NCBI RefSeq assembly: GCF_000271845.1 | Contig: NZ_JH719393.1 | Coordinates: 1,125,755-1,189,754 of the forward strand | DNA from: Rhizobium leguminosarum bv. trifolii WSM2297 | GTDB taxonomy: Bacteria; Pseudomonadota; Alphaproteobacteria; Rhizobiales; Rhizobiaceae | Direction: 5' to 3' | DNA length: 64,000 nucleotides | Part shown: positions 52,840 through 63,367 of the stretch, piece by piece | Layout of the letters: each line of letters opens with the position of its first letter | Numbering within the stretch: position 1 is the first letter of the stretch | Position numbers and translations under genes: made by a program | Notes under the pieces: generated by a model | What the model saw: only the letters and a program-made list of their open reading frames with translations | Databases searched by the model: none | What the model was told of the DNA's origin: nothing

Positions 52840-53538
52840 CTATTCACGCGGTGGGATATTGATCCCACGTTCGACAGCCGGCCGCGCAAGCCCGCGATTG
52901 AGCCAGGCCTGCACATGAAGAAAGCGGTCGAAACCGACGAGTTCGCGCGCTTCGTAAAAGCCAATCAGATTGCGCACCCAACCGAGGAGAGAAATGTCGG
53001 CGATCGTGTAGTCTGCGCCCATCACCCAGTCGCGTCCCGTGAGGCGGTCGTCGAGGACGCGAAGCAGCCGCGCGGCCTCACCCACATAGCGATCGCGCGG
53101 CCGCTTATCCTCATAGTCCTTCCCGGCGAATATGTTGAAAAAGCCGACCTGGCCGAACATTGGCCCGACCCCGCCCATCTGCCACATCACCCACTGGATC
53201 GTTTCATAGCGGGTGTTCGGATCGGCCGAGATGAACTGTCCCGTCTTGTCGGCAAGATAGAGGAGGATCGCACCCGATTCGAACAGCGCCAGCGGCCTGC
53301 CGCTCGGCCCGTCGGGATCGTAGATTGCGGGAATCTTGCCATTGGGGTTAAGGGCCAAAAAGGCTGGGTCATGGCTTTCGTCCGCCGTGATGTCGATCCG
53401 GTGCGGTTCGTAGGGGAGGCCCGTTTCCTCAAGCATGATGCTCACCTTTACCCCATTGGGCGTCGGCAGGGAAAACAGTTGCAGCCGATCGGGGTATTGC
53501 GCCGGCCAGCGCGTGAAAATCGGATGATCGAGTGTCAC
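52840..53538 (-). CDS. Glutathione S-transferase family protein
   Basis: A GTG at 53538 is the likely start because AGGAGAAAG sits just upstream. The 232-aa protein has a thioredoxin-like N-terminal domain (L-F-S-L-P-T-P-N-G-V-K-V-S and F-E-S-G-A-I-L-L-Y-L-A) and an all-helical C-terminal domain. It resembles YghU/YfcG-type disulfide-bond oxidoreductases, with T-P-N-G in the active site. Confidence 0.85.
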   Translation of the reverse strand: MTLDHPIFTRWPAQYPDRLQLFSLPTPNGVKVSIMLEETGLPYEPHRIDITADESHDPAFLALNPNGKIPAIYDPDGPSGRPLALFESGAILLYLADKTGQFISADPNTRYETIQWVMWQMGGVGPMFGQVGFFNIFAGKDYEDKRPRDRYVGEAARLLRVLDDRLTGRDWVMGADYTIADISLLGWVRNLIGFYEARELVGFDRFLHVQAWLNRGLARPAVERGINIPPRE

Positions 53539-53679
53539 TTTCTTTCTCCTGAATGGCGGGCTGACCCGCGCCGGGGCTTGATCGGTTCTTTCGCTGGATG
53601 CGTGCCAAGACACTCGCCACGATCCAAAAGGGCAAAGACGATCTGCGCGGAGAACAGGATCGCTCGCCCTCCCAAGCTC

Positions 53680-54597
53680 TTAAGGACGAACGCGGATAAC
53701 CGTCTTGCCCGACCGTCGATCGGTTGAGTTGAAGGTGGCAACGGCCTCGTCAAGGCTCGAGACTTTGCCGATGTTCGTCCGCAGTCGTCCGTCCCGCACC
53801 CGCTGGACAATCTCACCCAATTGAGCACGATCGAACTCGACGACGAAGTCGACAGCAAGGCCATCCGCGGGTCGAGCCTCCGCCGGACCGACGACGGTTA
53901 CCAACGTTCCTCCGGCCCGGATCAGGGCCGCGGATTTCTTCTGGATGTCGCCACCGATAACATCGAACACCAGATCGACCGCGCCGACATCTTCCAGCGC
54001 GTCGGCTTCAAGGTCGACGAATTCGCTCGCGCCGAAGTCGAGCGCTTTCTGCCGGTCGGCGGCGCGTCCCGTGCCGATGACATAGGCGCCGGCCTCCCGC
54101 GCGAGCTGCGCCACCATTGAACCGACCGCGCCGGCCGCGCCGTGCGCAAGCACGCTCTGACCTGCCTGAAGGCGTCCGTGCTGGAACAGGCCCTGCCACG
54201 CGGTCAAGCCAGAGATCGGCAGGCTCGCGCCGACCGTGAAGTCGACGTCGCCCGGCAAGGGCGCGAGATTGCGCGCCTCCATGGCAACATATTCCGCGAG
54301 CGTGCCGTCGCGATACCAGTCGGCAAGGCCGAACACGCGTTGTCCCACCGACAGTCCCGTGGTGCCGTAGCCGAGAGCGGTGACCACGCCGGCGAGTTCG
54401 TGCCCGGGGATCGACGGAGTTCGGTCATGGTCTCGGCGATTGGTCCAGGTCGAGGGCCACGTCAGTTCGGTCGGAACGAACCCCGACGCATGAACCGCAA
54501 CGATGACGTCGTTGATTGCTGGCTGCGGCTCGGGCCGCTCCACCAGCTTCATCCCGGCCGTTCCGGCCGCTTGGTCCGTCACAATAATTGCCTTCAT
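53680..54597 (-). CDS. Zinc-independent quinone oxidoreductase (MDR family)
   Basis: The 305-aa protein has the MDR pattern: I-P-G-H-E-L-A-G-V-V, the NADPH site A-H-G-A-A-G-A-V-G-S and V-F-D-V-I-G-G. Structural zinc cysteines are lacking. It fits NADPH:quinone or enone reductases and belongs with the redox genes on either side. Confidence 0.87.
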   Translation of the reverse strand: MKAIIVTDQAAGTAGMKLVERPEPQPAINDVIVAVHASGFVPTELTWPSTWTNRRDHDRTPSIPGHELAGVVTALGYGTTGLSVGQRVFGLADWYRDGTLAEYVAMEARNLAPLPGDVDFTVGASLPISGLTAWQGLFQHGRLQAGQSVLAHGAAGAVGSMVAQLAREAGAYVIGTGRAADRQKALDFGASEFVDLEADALEDVGAVDLVFDVIGGDIQKKSAALIRAGGTLVTVVGPAEARPADGLAVDFVVEFDRAQLGEIVQRVRDGRLRTNIGKVSSLDEAVATFNSTDRRSGKTVIRVRP

Positions 54598-54667
54598 CGT
54601 CCAACTCCCTGTGTGTGGTGTTTCGTCATCTTACCAAATTCCGATCTGCAACCCGACCGGACAGAGC

Positions 54668-55208
54668 TCAGATCGAGCCGGCCGGCGGAACGGCGGGAAA
54701 GTCCTTCTCGGGATCGAACACGTTGTTGAAGAAGTTCGTCAGCGTACATGGCCACCAGCGTGACGATCTCGATGATGTTCGCATCCGTGTAGTCGGCGTC
54801 GCGGACGGCTTTGAGATCGGCGTCACTGACCTGCCCTCGGGTCTCGATGACTTTGCGCGAGAACTGAACGGCGGCGTCCCGCTTCGGTTCGCTGGCATGG
54901 CCCTTCCGGGCGAGGATGATCTCATCGGCCGACATCTTGGCATGCCCGGCGCCAAAGGTGTGGACCGCAAGGCAGTAGTTGCAGCCATTCACTTCGGATA
55001 CAGCAAGGCTGATGCTTTCACGGGTCTTCAGGTCGAGCGCCTCGCTCATGGAGGTGCGCAGGGTCGCCCACGCGTTGAATGCGATCGGGCTCGCTGCAAA
55101 GCTCGCCATCATGTTTGGGGTGAACCGGAGAGTCTTTGTGAAGGCATCGAGAGTCGGTTTCGAACCGGCCGGGACGTCGTCTGGCTTTAGAGCTGCAATT
55201 CTCGTCAT
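54668..55208 (-). pseudogene. AhpD-like carboxymuconolactone-decarboxylase-family gene, copy 2, frameshifted
   Basis: The start at 55208 (M-T-R-I-A-A-L-K-P-D-D-V) leads through M-M-A-S-F-A-A-S and the redox motif C-N-Y-C-L-A-V-H. After V-A-M-Y near 54745 two bases present in copy 1 are missing. The conserved ending T-N-F-F-N-N-V-F-D-P-E-K-D-F is thus out of frame and the open frame runs on to 54594 with an unrelated tail. The protein may be partly functional because the active site precedes the lesion. Confidence 0.72.
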
Positions 55209-55472
55209 GATAGTCTCTAGCGAGATGGTTGATCTGGCCTCCACCATGGACCGAGATGGTATGGATTTCGAGCCTGGATAGGCTCAATAAAATGCTCGAA
55301 AGGATCAAAGCAACACGGTTGAATCATCCTTCTGCCGCGGTGCCGCAGAGACAGCACATCAGAATAGGAGCGGCGCCTGTCTCCGCGATGAGATCATCCT
55401 TCGCGTGAGACGCCGTGGCATGCCCGGCTTTATCCGCGAAGGAAGTACCGCGGCCCAGCCCGGAGATGTTGG

Positions 55473-57575
55473 CTACGATAGCGGCAGGATCAACACGTCT
55501 CGCGCCGGCACTTCGAGCCGGTCTGTATCATACGCAAATTCGGGCGGCCAGGCGGCCTTCGCGCCCGAGAGCTTTCCTTCAGCGAGGCTGACCGATGTTG
55601 TCTGGTTTTTGCGTGTCGGGTTGACCAGCCATAGGAAGCTTGCGCTCTCCCCCCTGTGGATGCGAGCAAAGATCGCTTCGTTTGACAAGGTTACGTGCCG
55701 CGTCCTGGCGCTCCAGGCCACAAGCCCGGCAAAAAAAGCGGCATTGGACCTGCCGTCGGTGCGATAGAAGGCGACAGAGGGATTGGTTCCGATAAGCAAG
55801 GTGCGACCCTTGCCAAAGCGACTTTCGACGACTGCAAGGCGCCCATCGTCGAAATAGCCGCGCCCCGTGCCGCCTGTGAGGCGGTAAGATTGCAGCAGAC
55901 CTCCGCCATCGACGGCTATGTCGCCGACCTTAAAACGGATACGGTGGCCGATGTCGGGCATGAATTCAACGTCTTCCTCGCGCACTCCGAAGACCTCATC
56001 GAGCCCCAGATTAGGCTGCACCTGGCCGACATGACCACGATCGCCGAAGTAGCCGGGGCAGGCTTCGGAAATGAGCGTGCCGCCTTTCTCCACCCACGTT
56101 TTCAGGCGTGCCGCCTGTTCGGCGGTGAACATGATCGGGTAAGGGAAATAGAGAAAGTCATAGGAGTCGATATCGTCGATGTGGACCCAATCCGGTTGCA
56201 GACCCTGTTCGAGGAAGGCGCGGTAAGCGCCCCACATGGCTTCGGGATAGGGCTTTTCCTTGCGGTCATAATTCAACAGGTAATCCCATTCCTGCGTTTC
56301 GCGGACGACGAGGATGCCCACCTCGCCACGCACCGGCTTGGCTTCCCAAAGCACTGCCTGCGCCGGATCGTTCGCCCATTTCGCCATTACACTCTGCATG
56401 TCCGAACGTGGCGTGCGGCTGCCGTCCATGCCATAGGCGCCGAAGGCGCCGAAGAGCGGCCCGTCGAGCAGCGGACGCCAGCGCAAGTTCAGCACGCCGC
56501 GCGCGCCGCCGGCAAAGGAAGTCATACTCCAGATGCGGATGTCCTCCGGCTCGGCGACGCGGCCGTCCTCCTTGTCCCGGCCGATCACCTGCGGCTGCAG
56601 CCAGAGCGGACCGCCCTGACGCTCCGCATGCCAGAAGGGTTTGCCGCGGGCGGCGGCTCGGTTGATGTCAACCCCGTACCAGGTCTTCCACGGCTCGGTA
56701 CCCTTGCGGGCCTGGATCCAGGTGAAACCGTAGATTTCGACCTTGGAAGCGGCAAGCCAGTCGTCGCAGCCATTGGCGACCATGTTCGGGATCGAGCCCG
56801 AAATGCCGTGGGCGGCAATGACGTTCTTCTGGTCGACCGCGCGGATCGTATCGATGCGCCATTGCATCTGATTATAGAAATTGTCGCGTTTGAACTGCAG
56901 CCAGTCGATGCATTCAGGATAGGGCGCCATATGGACCGGCGGCTCGATATCCTCCCATTCGGCATAGCTGTAGCGGTGCCAAGCTTTGGCGAGAACTTTC
57001 AAGCTGCCGTATTTCTTCTCCAGCCATCTGCGGAAGGCGGCTTTGGCATAGCTGCTGTAATCGACATCGGCGGAATAGTTGCACTCATTCCAGACGTCGT
57101 AGCCGTAAATCGCCGGATGGTCCTTGTAACGGGTGGCAAGCGCGGTCAAAAACTTGCCGGCCGCCTCCTTCACTTCCGGGCAGTTCAGCGTCAGCGCACC
57201 GGCGCCGCCGCCATTGTTGGAAAAGCCGCCAGTTGCCGCCGATACACCCATGAAGGAGCCGAGCTTGGTGCCGTCGGCATTGACCTGCAGCGCATCGGCA
57301 TATTTGCGGACGGCCCAATCCGGCACCGCATGAATGAGTTCGGCAATAATCGTCTTGATGCCGTTTTTTGCGGCAAGATCGAGCTGGCGGTCATATTCTT
57401 CCCAGTCGTAGACGCCGGGGGCGACTTCGATGGCGCTCCACATGAACCAGTGGCGGAAGATGTTCAGGCCGTCTTCGCCAGCGGTGGCATAGTCGCGTTC
57501 CCAGTCGTCGCGCGGCGGATTGGACTTGCGGAAATAGACGGCGCCATAAGGGAATTGGATATCGTTTCTGAGCAT
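55473..57575 (-). CDS. GH42 beta-galactosidase
   Basis: The 700-aa protein has the GH42 barrel with acid/base Glu164 in V-W-N-E-C-N and nucleophile Glu318 in W-H-A-E-R-Q. A trimerisation domain (about 400-610) and a C-terminal beta domain follow. No signal peptide is present, so it acts in the cytoplasm on imported beta-galactosides. It is the last gene of a leftward carbohydrate locus that begins with an ABC transporter near 63 kb. Confidence 0.92.
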   Translation of the reverse strand: MLRNDIQFPYGAVYFRKSNPPRDDWERDYATAGEDGLNIFRHWFMWSAIEVAPGVYDWEEYDRQLDLAAKNGIKTIIAELIHAVPDWAVRKYADALQVNADGTKLGSFMGVSAATGGFSNNGGGAGALTLNCPEVKEAAGKFLTALATRYKDHPAIYGYDVWNECNYSADVDYSSYAKAAFRRWLEKKYGSLKVLAKAWHRYSYAEWEDIEPPVHMAPYPECIDWLQFKRDNFYNQMQWRIDTIRAVDQKNVIAAHGISGSIPNMVANGCDDWLAASKVEIYGFTWIQARKGTEPWKTWYGVDINRAAARGKPFWHAERQGGPLWLQPQVIGRDKEDGRVAEPEDIRIWSMTSFAGGARGVLNLRWRPLLDGPLFGAFGAYGMDGSRTPRSDMQSVMAKWANDPAQAVLWEAKPVRGEVGILVVRETQEWDYLLNYDRKEKPYPEAMWGAYRAFLEQGLQPDWVHIDDIDSYDFLYFPYPIMFTAEQAARLKTWVEKGGTLISEACPGYFGDRGHVGQVQPNLGLDEVFGVREEDVEFMPDIGHRIRFKVGDIAVDGGGLLQSYRLTGGTGRGYFDDGRLAVVESRFGKGRTLLIGTNPSVAFYRTDGRSNAAFFAGLVAWSARTRHVTLSNEAIFARIHRGESASFLWLVNPTRKNQTTSVSLAEGKLSGAKAAWPPEFAYDTDRLEVPARDVLILPLS

Positions 57576-57682
57576 TGTCCTGTCCTTCTCTATCGATGTC
57601 CGGACATGGCTTCGCCATCCGGAAAAAGGCTCCGGTGGGAGGCAATCGAAGATGTCGTCCGGGTGTTCTAGGTGGTCCTGAT

Positions 57683-58558
57683 CTAGCGCGGCCCTCCGGC
57701 GAGGAGCTCGAGCGTGCGGATGAGGGCGGAATGGTCGCGTTCGCCGTCGCCATTCGCAACAGCGGCATTCATGAGTTGCTGAGTGGCGGCCGTGTTCGGC
57801 AGCGAGAGATCGAGCGCGCGGGCGGCATCGACGGCCAGCGTCATGTCCTTGCGATGCAGTCGGATACGGAAGCCGGGATCGAAGGTTTCCTTGACCATAC
57901 GCTCGCCGTGCACTTCGAGAATGCGCGAGGCGGCAAAGCCGCCCATCAGGGCTGCGCGCACCTTGGCCGGATCGGCGCCGGCGCGTTTGGCAAAGAGCAG
58001 CGCTTCGGAGACGGCTTCGATCGTCAGCCCGACGATGATCTGGTTGGCGACCTTGGCGGTCTGGCCATCGCCGACGGCGCCGACCAGCGTGATATTCTTG
58101 CCCATCTTTTCGAAGAGTGGCCTGGCTCGCTCGAAAGCCTCATCCTTGCCGCCGGCCATGATCGTCAGCGAAGCGGCCTTGGCGCCGACTTCGCCGCCGG
58201 AGACCGGAGCATCGACATAGTCGCAGCCGAGCGCTTCGATGCGCCTGGCAAAGTCCTTGGTGGCGACGGGCGAGATCGAGCTCATGTCGATGACGAGCTT
58301 GCCCGAGGAGAGGCCGGAGATCACTCCATTCTCACCGAAGAGCACGGCTTCGACGTCAGGCGTATCCGGCAGCATCAGAATGGTGATGTCGGAGGCCTCG
58401 GCAACAGCCTTGGCAGTGTGGACAGCCCTGCCGCCCTTGGTGACGAGGTGCTGCGAGGCGTCCTTCACACGGCTCAGATGCAGCGTGTGGCCGGCATCGA
58501 TCAGGTGCTCCGCCATCGGGCGGCCCATGAGGCCCAGTCCGATAAAACCGATATTCAT
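57683..58558 (-). CDS. 2-hydroxy-3-oxopropionate reductase-like (GarR/GlxR) dehydrogenase
   Basis: The 291-aa beta-hydroxyacid dehydrogenase has G-L-G-L-M-G-R-P (NAD site), D-A-P-V-S-G-G (substrate loop) and the catalytic Lys in G-D-G-Q-T-A-K-V-A-N-Q. With the adjacent hydroxypyruvate isomerase it could interconvert hydroxypyruvate, tartronate semialdehyde and glycerate. Its link to galactoside catabolism is inferred from gene order. Confidence 0.88.
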   Translation of the reverse strand: MNIGFIGLGLMGRPMAEHLIDAGHTLHLSRVKDASQHLVTKGGRAVHTAKAVAEASDITILMLPDTPDVEAVLFGENGVISGLSSGKLVIDMSSISPVATKDFARRIEALGCDYVDAPVSGGEVGAKAASLTIMAGGKDEAFERARPLFEKMGKNITLVGAVGDGQTAKVANQIIVGLTIEAVSEALLFAKRAGADPAKVRAALMGGFAASRILEVHGERMVKETFDPGFRIRLHRKDMTLAVDAARALDLSLPNTAATQQLMNAAVANGDGERDHSALIRTLELLAGGPR

Positions 58559-58565
58559 GTCTCGC

Positions 58566-59355
58566 TCACTTCCGATAGGGTTTCATCCAGCCGAGGCCTT
58601 CGCTCGTGCCAGCCTTCGGCTTGTATTCGCAGCCGACCCAGCCGTCGTAGCCGAGGCGGTCGAGTTCGGAGAGGATGAAGCCGTAGTTAATCTCGCCCGT
58701 ACCGGGCTCATTGCGGCCGGGATTGTCGGCAATCTGCACATGGGCGATCCTGTCCTTGAGTCGGATGAAGGTCGGGATCAGGTCGCCCTGCACGATCTGC
58801 ATGTGGTAGAAATCATACTGGATGTAGAGATTGTCGGATGCGACCTTTTCGAGGATGCGCTCGGCGTGATCGGTCTTCGACAAGAAGAAGCCCGGGATGT
58901 CGCGCAGGTTGATCGGCTCGATCAACAGCTTCACGCCGGCATCGGCGGTGCGCTGAACGGCATATTTCAGATTCTCGACCAGAACCTTTTCGAGCGTTTC
59001 GAGATCGGCACCTTTCGGCACGAGGCCGGAGATGACGTTGACCTGCGGGCAGGCGAGCGCCTTGGCGTAATCGAGGGCCAGCGAGATGCCGGCGCGGAAC
59101 TCCTCGATACGATCCGGCAGGCAGGCAATGCCACGTTCGCCGCCCGCCCAGTCGCCGGAGGGAACATTGAAGAGCGCCTGTTTTAGGCCGTTTGCCTTGA
59201 GCGCATCGGCGACCTTCTCCTTCGGCTCGACATAGGGGCCGAGATATTCGAGCGCGCCGAAGCCGTCGTTTGCAGCGGCGACGAAACGATCGAGGAAGGC
59301 AAGATCCTGGTAGAGGAAGGAAAGGTTGGCGCAAAATTTCGGCACTGGAACGTCC

Positions 59356-59363
<8 letters not shown>
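58566..59363 (-). CDS. hyi: Hydroxypyruvate isomerase-like protein
   Basis: The start M-P-E-D-V-P-V-P-K-F-C-A-N-L at 59363 overlaps the last codons of the ATPase gene. The 265-aa TIM-barrel protein has the Hyi pattern, with L-I-E-P-I-N, Y-D-F-Y-H-M-Q and V-G-C-E-Y-K-P. It isomerises hydroxypyruvate and tartronate semialdehyde, the substrate of the next enzyme downstream. Such proteins are sometimes other sugar isomerases, so the exact sugar is uncertain. Confidence 0.87.
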
Positions 59364-61065
<1,702 letters not shown>

Positions 61066-61075
61066 GGCTTCCTCC

Positions 61076-62263
61076 TCAATTGTCATAGGGATCGGCTGCG
61101 TCGCGCAGGCCGTCGCCGAAGAAGTTGAAGGACAGGACGGCAACAACTACCGCCAGAGACGGCCAGATCAGCAGCCAGGGCGCGGTTGCTACCGTGCGGA
61201 TATTCTGGGCGTCCTGCAGCAGCACGCCCCAGCTGACAACAGGCGGCTTGAGGCCGATGCCGAGGAAGGAGAGCGAGGTTTCCGCGACGATCATCGTCGG
61301 TACGGCGAGCGTGACGACAGCCAGGATATGGCTCGTCAGCGAGGGCAGGATATGGCGGAAGATCAGCCGCGCCTCGCTTGAGCCGTCAAGCTTTGCGGCA
61401 GTAACGAAATCCTCGCCGCGCAGCGCCAGAAAGCGGCCGCGCACTTCGCGGGCAAGGCTGGTCCAGCCAAGCAGCGAGACGATGATGGTGATGACGAAAT
61501 AGACGTTGACGGGCGACCATGTGAGCGGGATTGCCGCAGCAAGGCCGAGCCACAGCGGGATGGTCGGCATGGCGCTGACGACTTCGATGACGCGCTGGAT
61601 CAGCGTATCCACCCAGCCGCCGTAGAAGCCGGAGATAGAGCCAAGCACGACGCCGAGGACGAGCGACATGGCGACGCCGACGAGGCCGATCGACATCGAA
61701 ATGCGGGTGCCGTAGATCAGCCGCGTGAGAACGTCGCGGCCGAGGCGATCGGCGCCGAGCAGGTACATGGGATCATTAGGGTTGATCGGGCCGATGAAAT
61801 GCCGGTTCATCGGGACCAGGCCCCAGAGCTTGTAGGCCGGACCTTTGACGAAGAAGCCGATCGGCACGACCTTGTTGTCGTCAACGACAAAGGTGCGCCT
61901 CAACGCAACCTTTTCGATCTCCACCTTGTAGCCCTTCACATGGAAATTGAATTCCGAGCTGCCATCCGGTTTGTTGACAAAGAAGCTGAGGCCTTGCGGC
62001 GGCGCGTAGGTATATTGCGGCTTGGAGGTCGCGGGCAGGGAAGGCGCCAGGAATTCGGCAAAGAGACCGATGAGATAGAGCAGGAGGATGATCACGCCGG
62101 CGACCATCGCCACCTTCTGGCGGATCAGCTTGCCGGCGACCAGCCGCCAGGGACCGATGGCTGCGGTCGATACGGTTTTGCCCTGTTTCAGCGGGCTGAT
62201 CGAGGGACCTTCGGAAACGATGTGGAGGGGACCGTTATGGGGCGCGAATGTTTCGTGCGTCAT
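61076..62263 (-). CDS. Oligosaccharide/dipeptide-type ABC transporter permease with extracytoplasmic insertion
   Basis: The start M-T-H-E-T-F-A-P-H at 62263 is chosen over the longer frame. The 395-aa DppC-like permease has one N-terminal helix, then an unusually long extracytoplasmic stretch (about 75-170, including F-N-F-H-V-K-G-Y). The five core helices and coupling segment E-D-F-V-T-A-A-K-L-D-G follow. Typical DppC proteins are near 300 aa. The insertion resembles that of YejE-like and some sugar-specific transporters. Confidence 0.9.
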   Translation of the reverse strand: MTHETFAPHNGPLHIVSEGPSISPLKQGKTVSTAAIGPWRLVAGKLIRQKVAMVAGVIILLLYLIGLFAEFLAPSLPATSKPQYTYAPPQGLSFFVNKPDGSSEFNFHVKGYKVEIEKVALRRTFVVDDNKVVPIGFFVKGPAYKLWGLVPMNRHFIGPINPNDPMYLLGADRLGRDVLTRLIYGTRISMSIGLVGVAMSLVLGVVLGSISGFYGGWVDTLIQRVIEVVSAMPTIPLWLGLAAAIPLTWSPVNVYFVITIIVSLLGWTSLAREVRGRFLALRGEDFVTAAKLDGSSEARLIFRHILPSLTSHILAVVTLAVPTMIVAETSLSFLGIGLKPPVVSWGVLLQDAQNIRTVATAPWLLIWPSLAVVVAVLSFNFFGDGLRDAADPYDN

Positions 62264-62273
62264 CGGCGCCTCC

Positions 62274-63260
62274 TCAATTGAACCGGATGCGCGGATCGAG
62301 CAGCGCAAGCAGCAGGTCCGACAGAAGCATGCCGACGAGGGTGAGTGCCGAGAGCAGCAGGATAAAGCTGCCGGCGAGATACATGTCCTGCGAGACCAGC
62401 GCGCGGAAAAGCAGGGGACCTGCGGTCGGCAAATTCAGGACGATGGCGGTAATTGTCACGCCGGAGACGAGATGGGGTAGTACCCAGCCGATCGCCGAGA
62501 CGAAGGGGTTCAGCGCTATGCGCACTGGATATTTGAGGATCACCTTGTACTCCGGCAGGCCCTTGGCGCGAGCGGTGATGACATAGGGCTTGTGCAGCTC
62601 GTCCGTCAGGTTGGCGCGCAGGATGCGGATCATGGCGGCGGTGCCCGACGCGCCGATGATGATAATGGGGATCCAGAGATGGGCGAGGAAATCGCCTGCC
62701 TTGGCGAGGCTCCAGGGTGCTTCGGCAAATTCGGGGGAGTTGAGGCCGCCTACGCTCTGGCCGAGGTAGCGGTAGGCGACATACATCAATGTCAGCGCCA
62801 GGATGAAGTTCGGTACCGCAAGGCCGATGAAGCCGAAAAAGGTGAAGACGTGGTCGCTGATCGAGTGGCGGCGCACGGCCGAATAGATGCCGATCGGCAG
62901 GGCGACGATCCAGACGAAGAGCAGGCTCAGAAACGAGATGACCAGCGTCGAGCCCATGCGCGCCCAGATGAGGCCGGAGACGGGCTGGTTCCACTCGAAG
63001 GACCAGCCGAAATCACCGCGACTGACAATGCCCCAGATCCATTTGAGGTACTGGATATAGAAGGGGTCGTCGAAGCCGTAGATCTCTTTCAACCGCTCGA
63101 TCTGCGCGGGATCGACGGCCTGGCCGCTGTCGCTCATCGTCGCGATCATTGAGGTCAGGTAATCACCCGGCGGCAGCTGGATGATCAGGAACGAGATCAG
63201 CGACATGCCCAACAAGGTCGGGATCATGTAGAGCACGCGCTTGAAGATATAGCCATGCAT
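62274..63260 (-). CDS. Oligosaccharide/dipeptide-type ABC transporter permease
   Basis: The 328-aa DppB-like permease has six predicted helices and the coupling segment K-P-Y-V-I-T-A-R-A-K-G-L. It precedes the second permease by ten bases. No substrate-binding protein is seen within the window, so it should lie to the right of 64 kb. Confidence 0.92.
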   Translation of the reverse strand: MHGYIFKRVLYMIPTLLGMSLISFLIIQLPPGDYLTSMIATMSDSGQAVDPAQIERLKEIYGFDDPFYIQYLKWIWGIVSRGDFGWSFEWNQPVSGLIWARMGSTLVISFLSLLFVWIVALPIGIYSAVRRHSISDHVFTFFGFIGLAVPNFILALTLMYVAYRYLGQSVGGLNSPEFAEAPWSLAKAGDFLAHLWIPIIIIGASGTAAMIRILRANLTDELHKPYVITARAKGLPEYKVILKYPVRIALNPFVSAIGWVLPHLVSGVTITAIVLNLPTAGPLLFRALVSQDMYLAGSFILLLSALTLVGMLLSDLLLALLDPRIRFN

Positions 63261-63322
63261 CGGAATGTTTCTCCTCCCGTTGAGAGCGCCCGGTCAGGCA
63301 CTTCCTTCGGATCTCCATCCGC

Positions 63323-63344
63323 TTTCGGCCCCTTCAGGCCGAAA
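63323..63344. promoter_or_regulatory. Intergenic stem-loop between hydrolase and transporter genes
   Basis: TTTCGGCC (63323-63330) and GGCCGAAA (63337-63344) pair perfectly around six bases. There is no T-run, so it is more likely a processing or RNA-stability element within the operon than a terminator. Confidence 0.45.
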
Positions 63345-63367
63345 ACGCTCCTCCTTGTCTCGACACC

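Noticed and set aside
54594..54667. Extended C-terminus of the AhpD-like copy 2
   Set aside because: It arises only because a two-base loss shifts the frame past the conserved ending.
55695..57671. A 658-codon plus-strand frame opposite the GH42 gene
   Set aside because: It is the antisense shadow of a high-GC gene; the minus strand carries the complete GH42 motifs.
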